The notes below the pieces were generated by a model that did not search any database, had not been told where the DNA came from, and was given only the letters and a program-made list of their open reading frames with translations. From Cordia subcordata (lineage: Eukaryota > Streptophyta > Magnoliopsida > Boraginales > Cordiaceae), in the NCBI GenBank assembly GCA_028554755.1, contig JAPTOF010000001.1, forward strand, positions 37,467,501-37,531,500: a DNA stretch of 64,000 bases. The letters run 5' to 3'. This document shows, in pieces, positions 57,268-64,000 of the stretch. Every line of letters begins with the position of its first letter. Within the stretch, counting starts at the first letter, position 1. A program made the position numbers and the translations under genes.

Positions 57268-58531
57268 TTCTAAATATAAACTAATATATAAAAATTAAAA
57301 TATTAATATAAATATAAATTAATATATATGAGTGAGTGTGTGTTGTGCGTGTAGGTTTTGTGTGAAAGGTAAAAGAGAAGAAGTGAGAGGACAGAGATTT
57401 AGGGGAGGCTAAGGTTTGTGTAAGAGAGATGACAGAGATTTTAAAGGCAGGCGGGAACTTCAAATTTTTCAAATTTTTTTGAGGTTTGACGCTCCTCTTT
57501 TTTTTTTTTTTGTCTGTTTTTGGCAAATTTTTCAACTTTTTCAAGATAATTGTCTGTTTCCAATGTTTGTGAAACTTTTTGGGTAAATTTCATAATAAGT
57601 TTCTTTTATTTTTTTAAAGTAGTCTTTATTATTTTAAAATATTTAAAATAGTTCTTAATATTTTATAAATATAGTCAGATTAGTCATTATTATTTAAAAA
57701 AATTTATATCATTCCCAATGTTTCACAAAATTAGTCAAACTACTCCTCCTTATTTGAAAAGAATTCATATTAGTCCCCAGTATTTTACAAACTTATTTAA
57801 GTTAACCCCTATTTTTAAAAAAATGAATAAAAAAGATTGAAACTAATTTTATTTTCTTTTTTTTATTCTTAGTTGATTATAATACTTTGAACTTTTATAC
57901 TGTAAATTTCATTATGGAATAATTTTTAGACAATAAAAGTTCCTAATTTTCATTAAAAATTTTCAATCAGATGTCTAATGTATCTTATAAAAGTTCACAA
58001 TAAATCCAAATATGCAAAGAATACAATAACTATCATCCAAAATGTTAAATTCCTACTGCTTTTTTTTTTTTTTTTGGCTAGGAATTCTTACTTAAAAAAC
58101 TAGATAATCGGATTTCGTTTTATAGCGCAAAGGGTAAGATTGTCAATTACTTTTATGTTTGAGGTCATTTGGGACATTTTCGTCAAAACTAATGTCCATT
58201 CTAATTGTAAGGACTAATCTGACCATAATAATTAAACATTGGAGGCTTGTGTGAATTATTTGAAACAATAAGGATTAAAATTTGACAATATGTAAATATT
58301 AGGGACTTATTTGAATTTAACTCTAACTGCAGGGACTAATTTGACTATAATAAGTAAACATTGAGGACTTGTATGAATTATTTGCAACAATAGGAACTAA
58401 AATGAAAAAATGTGTTAACATTAGGGACTTATTTGAATTTAACTCAAACTTGTTTACCCGTCATAATTTTTCTAATGTTCAAGTAGTCACGCTTTGGATA
58501 AATGGTACTCCATGCTCAAAAAGATGTCTTA
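57268..58531. other. Upstream region of the At4g14310-like gene
   Basis: It holds the 5' leader and promoter of the adjacent - strand gene, GA-rich on + at 57360-57450. AT-rich diverged direct repeats of the form TTAGGGACTTATTTGAATTTAACTC follow (58310, 58421), with variants from 57640 onward. No gene is seen. Confidence 0.5.
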
Positions 58532-58766
58532 GAGCCTGTTTGGCTTTGCTTATTTTTAAGTATTTATAAGCAGGTATTGCTTATAAAAAAATTTATTTTT
58601 AAGTTAGTGATAAATAAGCAGAGATGTATTTAGATAATATATGTTTATAAACTACTGACATATTTGGTAAATAAGTGTTTATAAGTAACAATAATAGTTA
58701 AAATGACTAAAAAGAACATTAGCTTATAATTTGTTTCTCATTTTTAAGGACAAACAAGTCTTTTTG

Positions 58767-58995
58767 TGGCTCGTTTGAATTGACTTTTTTAAAAGTGTTT
58801 TTTTAACAACTTTTGAAAAATAACTTTTTTTGAAAAGTTGAAAGTTCTGGTTTCTAAAAAAAAACTGTATTTGAGTTTTTTTTCAGAGTTTTAGCTTATT
58901 TGAAAACCAAATCAAGTAGTTATTACAAAAATAATATAACTTTTTAAAAAAAAAATACTTTTTCTTAAAAAAAAAAAATCAATCCAAATAGGCCC
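58767..58995. mobile_element. PIF/Harbinger-like MITE ('GGGCTC' family), nested
   Basis: TGGCTCGTTTGAATTGAC at the left and AATCCAAATAGGCCC before TTA at the right. Same family as 27397-27622. Confidence 0.75.
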
Positions 58996-59002
58996 TTACT
59001 TA

Positions 59003-59473
59003 GAGGGTGTTTGGATTGGCTTATAAAAAAGTTACTTAAAGCACTTTTGGCTTTAAGTGACTTTTTTCTATTGCCAACTTTAAGTAGTTACGTGTTTGAA
59101 TAAATGTTGTAGTTATAAAAATAAGTATTTACATGTTTGATTAAAGTGGGTTGAAAAGTAAGTTATATAAATAAAATAACTATTAAGGACATTAAAATAT
59201 AATTTAAAAAGGTAAGTATAAGATAAAAGAGTAAAGATATTTTAGTAATAAAAATAAAAAGGTAAGGACAAGATAGTAAATGATTTGGTCAAACTTACTT
59301 TTTTTCAAAGTGCTTAAAGCCATAAAAAGCAAAATCTTGGGTTGAGGAGCTTTTTATTTTCTATTTAAAGCCACTTAAAAAAAGTACATTTTTAATTAAA
59401 ACAAACACTTTTATTAGCTTAAATTAGACTTTAAGCAAGTTTGACCAGAAAAAAAGCCAAACCAAACACCCTC
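59003..59473. mobile_element. PIF/Harbinger-like MITE ('GAGGGTG' family), nested
   Basis: TIRs GAGGGTGTTTGGATTGGCTT and complement of AGCCAAACCAAACACCCTC, with TTA on both sides (59000-59002, 59474-59476). 471 bp; the interior has ACTTAAAGCACTTTTGGCTT and its inverted counterpart. Confidence 0.85.
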
Positions 59474-59623
59474 TTAGTTTGACCATTAGCTTATAAACAT
59501 CCAAAAAAAGTTACTACTCATCTACTTTTTTTTTTCCAACTTATAAACAACCACAAATTACTTATAAATTAATTTGCCAAATATGTCAATTTTTATTTTT
59601 GGCTTATTAACTTCGGTTGCCTC

Positions 59624-60428
59624 TTGAAGTATATCAAGTGTCTTACCCGATTCTTGAAAAAGAGATGGAAAGAGTGTTAGAGATTTTCAACATCTCAAAT
59701 TTGAAAAGTTGTGAAAGCTACCAACAGGTGCATGTGAATAATTCCCAAAGTTGTCAACGGGTGCTTGGCTTCCTCACTTTCAAACTCACAAATGTGAATG
59801 ACTACCAAAGCTCAGCAGATGCATATCATCACCAAGTGACACAGTTTTAAAAGCATGGCTACAAATGTACGGTTTCGGGACAAGCTCAGGAGTTCAATAA
59901 ATATGCGAGTTCGGTTTTAAAAAATTCAGATTGAAATACAAATATTTACAAACACTTTTTTTAAAATCTAGACATTATTTTGTGTTTAGATTGTTACAGA
60001 AATCCACATACAAAATTCTAGAATTTCATTCTTGCAAACTTAGTGATTACTTGTAAGGTTAATTTTGTTAGTGCAACATCTAATTAACAAGGGTTTCATT
60101 GTATCCTATAGGTTTATTTGCAGAACCATGTCTGCGCATTTTATAGGGTCAAATAAAACCTTAAGGATAGTGGCACTGCAACAAGCCTTGAAGTTATTTA
60201 TAGAATTTTCATATCAATCAATACATTTCAACTGCAAAGAATTCTTTTTTCGCGAGGTAAGTGAGAATTTATAAAGGAAATATCAGGGGTATTTCATTCG
60301 TATATGATGGCAAGGCTATACATAAATACAAGTGAGACAACTACATAATAAGTATTCTAGCTATTTGAGCTATGACTAAACTCCTAAGGATTTTGTGATA
60401 AGGATAACAACTATAAGGTTGAGATGTA
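59624..60428. other. Flank or 3' LTR of the Copia element
   Basis: The part adjoining 60429 should contain the 3' LTR of the Copia element. On the - strand there is a TGTAGTTGTCTCACTTG start-like motif and an AATGAAATACC region. With no 5' LTR in the window the LTR cannot be delimited. Two short open frames here are not supported as genes. Confidence 0.4.
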
Positions 60429-63400
60429 CTAGGACACTTCCTTGATATGCCACTGCAAGAGAGTGGAGCCATCTGCGACCCGCATCTTGGACCGCATTTG
60501 GAGAAACCTACTTTTAGGCGATGATTTTGTCAAGGCATCCGCAATCTGATTTGATGTAGATACATGGGCCACAGTCAAACTTCCATCGGACAATTGTCTT
60601 TAACAAAATGGTAGTTTAATGCTAGGTGTTTCATCCTTGAATGAAACACAGGATTAGAGCATAGAAATGTTGCACCAATATTATCACAGAGCAAACAAGG
60701 TGAATTAGGCAATTTGATGTGCATTTCATGAAGAAGATTTTTAACCAGCAGAGTTCAGCAACTGTGGCAGCCACCAACCTGTATTCATCCTCTGTTGATG
60801 ACTTGGCTACTGTTCTTTGTTTTCGTGAACTCTAAGAGATGGGATTACTACCAAAAAACACAACATATGCAGAGGTGGATGTATAATCATCTTTATCACC
60901 AGCCTAATCTGCATCTGAATAAGCCTCTAGAGACATGGAAGTTGATTTGCAAATGTGTAAGCCATGAGAGAGTGTGTGTTTTAGATAGCGAAGTGGCTTT
61001 TTAGCTGCAGTCCAATGTGCTTCAGTTGGCTGGTGCCTAAACCAAGCAATGTGACTAATTGTAAAGGAGATGTCAGGCCTAGTTAGTGTTAAGTAATGCA
61101 AGCTGTCAATTAGACTACGATACTTAACAGGATCATCAAGTGATTCACCTTTCCCAATTGTCAATCTGGTAGATGAGCTCATGGGAACTATTAAAGGCTT
61201 TGCTGCATCCATTTTGTATTTAACCAGAATATCCTTCATATATTGCTGCTGCGACAAAAAAAGACCAGATTTGCATGGAATAACTTCAATACCCAAAAAA
61301 TATGACAAGGACCCAAGGTCTTTTACTGAAAAACACTGAGCTAATGCATCAATTGTAACTCGAACAAACTGAGCAGAGCCTCCCGTAATCAATAAATCAT
61401 CCACATAGACTAAAATGTATGTTAGATGACCTTGTGAATGTCTGACAAAGAGAGAGTTGTCTGATCGAGTATCTGCAAACCCAAGAGAAAGTATAAAATT
61501 TTTGAGTTTCGTAAACTAAGCCCGTGGTGCCTGATGCAAGCCATACAGGGATTTATGCAAACAACAAACATGCCGTGGTCACGTTTCATCTTTAAAGCCA
61601 GGGGGTTGAGACATAAAGACTGGCTCAGATAGGCTACCATGAAGAAACGCATTATTAACATCAATTTGATTAATAGCCCAACAATTAGAAACAGTAAGAG
61701 TAGTGGATGGTTTTACCACAGGGCTGAAGGTTTCTTTGAACTCAAGTCCTGGTCGTTGATGGAAACCTTTCGCAACTAATCGAGCTTTATAATGAGCAAT
61801 GGAGCCATCGGGGTGTCTTTTAATGCGAAACACCCATTTGCACCCTACTACATTTTGGTTGGATTCTCGTTCAACCAAGGTCCAGGTATTATTGCGTTGA
61901 AGTACTACTAGTTCTTCGAGCATTGACTCTCTCCAATCTTTGTGTTTGAGAGCTTCTTTGACTGTTAAAGGCTCGATAGATGGAGGTGATGATTTGTAAG
62001 TTACAATGAGACAGTATTTTGGATTAGGCCTTGCAATGTTGCTCTTGGACCTAGTTGTTAAGGGATGAGAATTTTGGTGGTGTTGGAGCAGAACTCGAGA
62101 CACAGGAGGCACAATAGTACTCGAGATAGGAGCAGGAGCTAATGTTTGCTGTTGAGTGGCGATGCCGGGTGATGGTTGTGTTGTGTCTTGTGTATGCTGA
62201 TTTGGAGGTAGTACGTGGTTGGTGGCGATGAGTAATGGCACAGCTATGGGTTCGTCAGAGAGTGTGTGGGATGATGAAGACCTATTTTGGGTTGAAGTGT
62301 GTGGGATACACCATGTGTCAAGCAGTTGGGAATTTTGTTTAGGGGTTGGGAATTGGGTAAGTTTGGGAAATTGATTTTCTACAAACCTCACATGACATGA
62401 AAAATAAAATTTGTGGTTTGTTGGCTCAAAACATATGTATGAATCATGAGTATTAGAATATCCTAAGGAAACACATGGCATAGATTTTGGTTCAAGTTTG
62501 TTATTTGTGTAAGGCTTTAACCATGGATAACAGAGACACCCAAACACTCTTAACTTTGAATAATTTGGCTTCTGATTAAATAAGAGTTGAAAGGGAGTTG
62601 CCCCTTTTAACACCTCAGTTGGAAGCCAATTAATCAAATAAACAGTAACTTGAAAAGCAAAGGTCCAAAAGGATAATAGAAGAGTAGCTTTATGCAAAAA
62701 AGTCAAGCCTGTTTCGACGATGTGTCGATGCCGACATTCAGCGGTAGACACATGTTCATGTGTGTATAGTGGTGAAATCAAATGCTGAATCCCAAGGCTA
62801 GTAAACATGTGTTTTAGCCCTTTCTATTTAGTTCCACCATCTAAATAGATTGTATTAATGCTAGTTTGGAATTGTTTTTCTGCCAGTGTTTTGAACTTAG
62901 GAAATGTATCAAAAACGTCTGATTTGAAAGCCAAAGGAAAAAACCACATGTATTTAATGTAATGGTCAACAAACAAAATGTAGTAAGAGAAACTGTCAAC
63001 AGAATGAATTGGGGATGGCCCCCAAACATCAGTATAGACAATTTCTAAAGGCCTACTACTTGAAAGACTCGATTTTCCAAAAGGAAGCTTATGGCTTTTA
63101 TTACAAAGACATGAATCATAATGAATGTTGCTGACCAGAACCTAAGGAAAGAGCATTTCGAGCAGCTAACTGATGAATGACTTTAAGTGAAGGGTGACCC
63201 AATCTTTCATGCCATATAGAAATGGAATTTTTAGTTATTGTGTGAGCTTGAGGTGAAGATGCCTGAGGAGTAAGGTTCCACTCATACACATTATTTCTGC
63301 TCTTTCTCGTGGCGAGATGTGCCCCCGTGTTCAAGTCCTTCACATGAAAAGAATCATGGTGAAATTCAATAGAAGTATTATTGATGCGACAAAATTGGCT

Positions 63401-64000
63401 CATAGATATTAGATTTTTATTCGTATTGGGTATATAAAGAACATTGTCAAGAAGAAAATTTTTAGAATGAACAACAGATTTTCCTGTGTGTGAGATAGCC
63501 AAACCTAAGCCATCACCAATAGTTACTTGATTAGTTCCTTCATAAGGTTGATGCAGTTGCAAGTTCGCCAAGTCTGTAGTGACATCATGACTTGCGCTAG
63601 TGTCAAGAAGCTAGGACTGACTATTAGATGTAGTAGTGGTTGCCGTGTTTGCACTGGGAGACGGAGTAAAGAACAATTTTTTGATTGCATAACACTGTCG
63701 TGCAGAATGCCCTTTTTTTGTCACAAAATTGACAGATGATTTGCTGTTTGCGTGAGTTGTAGTCAGAGTTGCGCTTATTGGTTTTGCTTTTGTCACTTGA
63801 CTTTTGATTGTTGTTGGAGTGTCTGCTGTATTGAGTGGCATTAGTTGATAGCCCAGTGGCATAGACTATTAGTGAACCAACAGAAGCAGTAGTACCCACA
63901 GCTCAAAGTTCTTCTCGACACAAGAAGCTTTCATACTCAAGGAGCTTATCGCAAAGTTCATCAAAGGTGATAACTGTGTCTCAGGCTCGTATGGCAGCTG
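60429..64000 (-). mobile_element. Ty1/Copia retrotransposon, decayed, cut by window end
   Basis: Domains in Copia order on the - strand: Gag zinc knuckle (about 63760-63690, frameshifted inside), protease-type region, GAG-pre-integrase (ISIWHERLGHPSLK, about 63213), integrase (TDVWGPSP about 63020, ETGLTFLH about 62700), RT (WVFRIKRHPDGSIAHYKARL; QIDVNNAFLHG; YVDDLLITG about 61395-61420), RNase H, and a tail (SNQIADALTKS) ending at TAG 60429-60431. Stops: TAG about 63611, TAG about 62826, TGA about 61578, TAG about 61515. The 5' LTR and most of Gag lie beyond 64000. Confidence 0.9.

Larger units (their letters stand above)
58532..59623. mobile_element. MITE cluster: outer copy with two nested insertions
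   Basis: The outer element starts GAGCCTGTTTGGCTTTGC after TTA (58529-58531) and ends near 59623 (complement GAGGCAACCGAAG). Left-half CATATTTGGTAAATA pairs with right-half GCCAAATATGTC. Two other MITEs sit inside: 58767-58995 and 59003-59473. The outer interior matches the 1290-1718 element. Confidence 0.65.

Noticed and set aside
60065..60274. 69-codon + strand ORF
   Set aside because: It lies in the probable LTR/flank of the Copia element; no recognised domain.

Overview
The window is nuclear DNA of a flowering plant, most likely a eudicot. It is AT-rich, its genes have GT-AG introns, and the intergenic space is packed with plant-type transposons. The species cannot be fixed from the sequence. 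Three host genes are supported: (1) a PHO1-family phosphate exporter on the + strand, 2076-10899, whose 5' SPX exons are not in the window; (2) a complete three-exon long-chain fatty alcohol oxidase (FAO) on the - strand, 11374-17476, convergent with PHO1; (3) a complete three-exon homologue of Arabidopsis At4g14310 (KIN14B-interacting, WD40-like) on the - strand, 53146-57267.

Everything between about 18.4 and 52.7 kb is accessory. Two autonomous-type Mutator-like elements (MULEs) can be delimited to the base: MULE-1 at 18680-25334 (9-bp duplication TAAGTAATA, TIRs about 131 bp) and MULE-2 at 45334-52322 (9-bp duplication with one mismatch, TIRs about 100 bp). They are different families by TIR and subterminal repeats but share one plan. 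A MuDR-type transposase gene and a spliced plant-mobile-domain (PMD, MAIN-like) gene point tail to tail, with about 0.3 kb between their 3' ends. A long (TTA)n tract lies upstream of the PMD gene and short family-specific palindromes lie next to the TIRs. Both elements are decayed, largely by stops that look like C-to-T changes at CHG or CG sites, and MULE-2 has lost a catalytic aspartate. Both sit inside older inverted-repeat MITEs.

Between them, 27.9-32.8 kb holds a scrambled endogenous pararetrovirus (Caulimoviridae): promoter and leader with a tRNA-Met primer site, movement protein, coat-protein-type ORF, part of the protease/RT region in inverted orientation, and part of RT. It contains two internal inverted duplications, and (AAT)n microsatellites lie at both outer ends. 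A decayed Ty1/Copia element on the - strand fills 60429-64000 and runs off the window.

Smaller elements include a tRNA-derived SINE with an 18-bp duplication (687-942), two hAT-type elements with 8-bp duplications, many TTA-duplicating PIF/Harbinger-like MITEs, and one Mutator-type MITE. Two local duplications preserve filled and empty sites of MITEs, so insertion can be read directly. No rRNA, true tRNA gene or CRISPR array was seen. All exon boundaries and identities come from reading the sequence by eye; no search or alignment was run.
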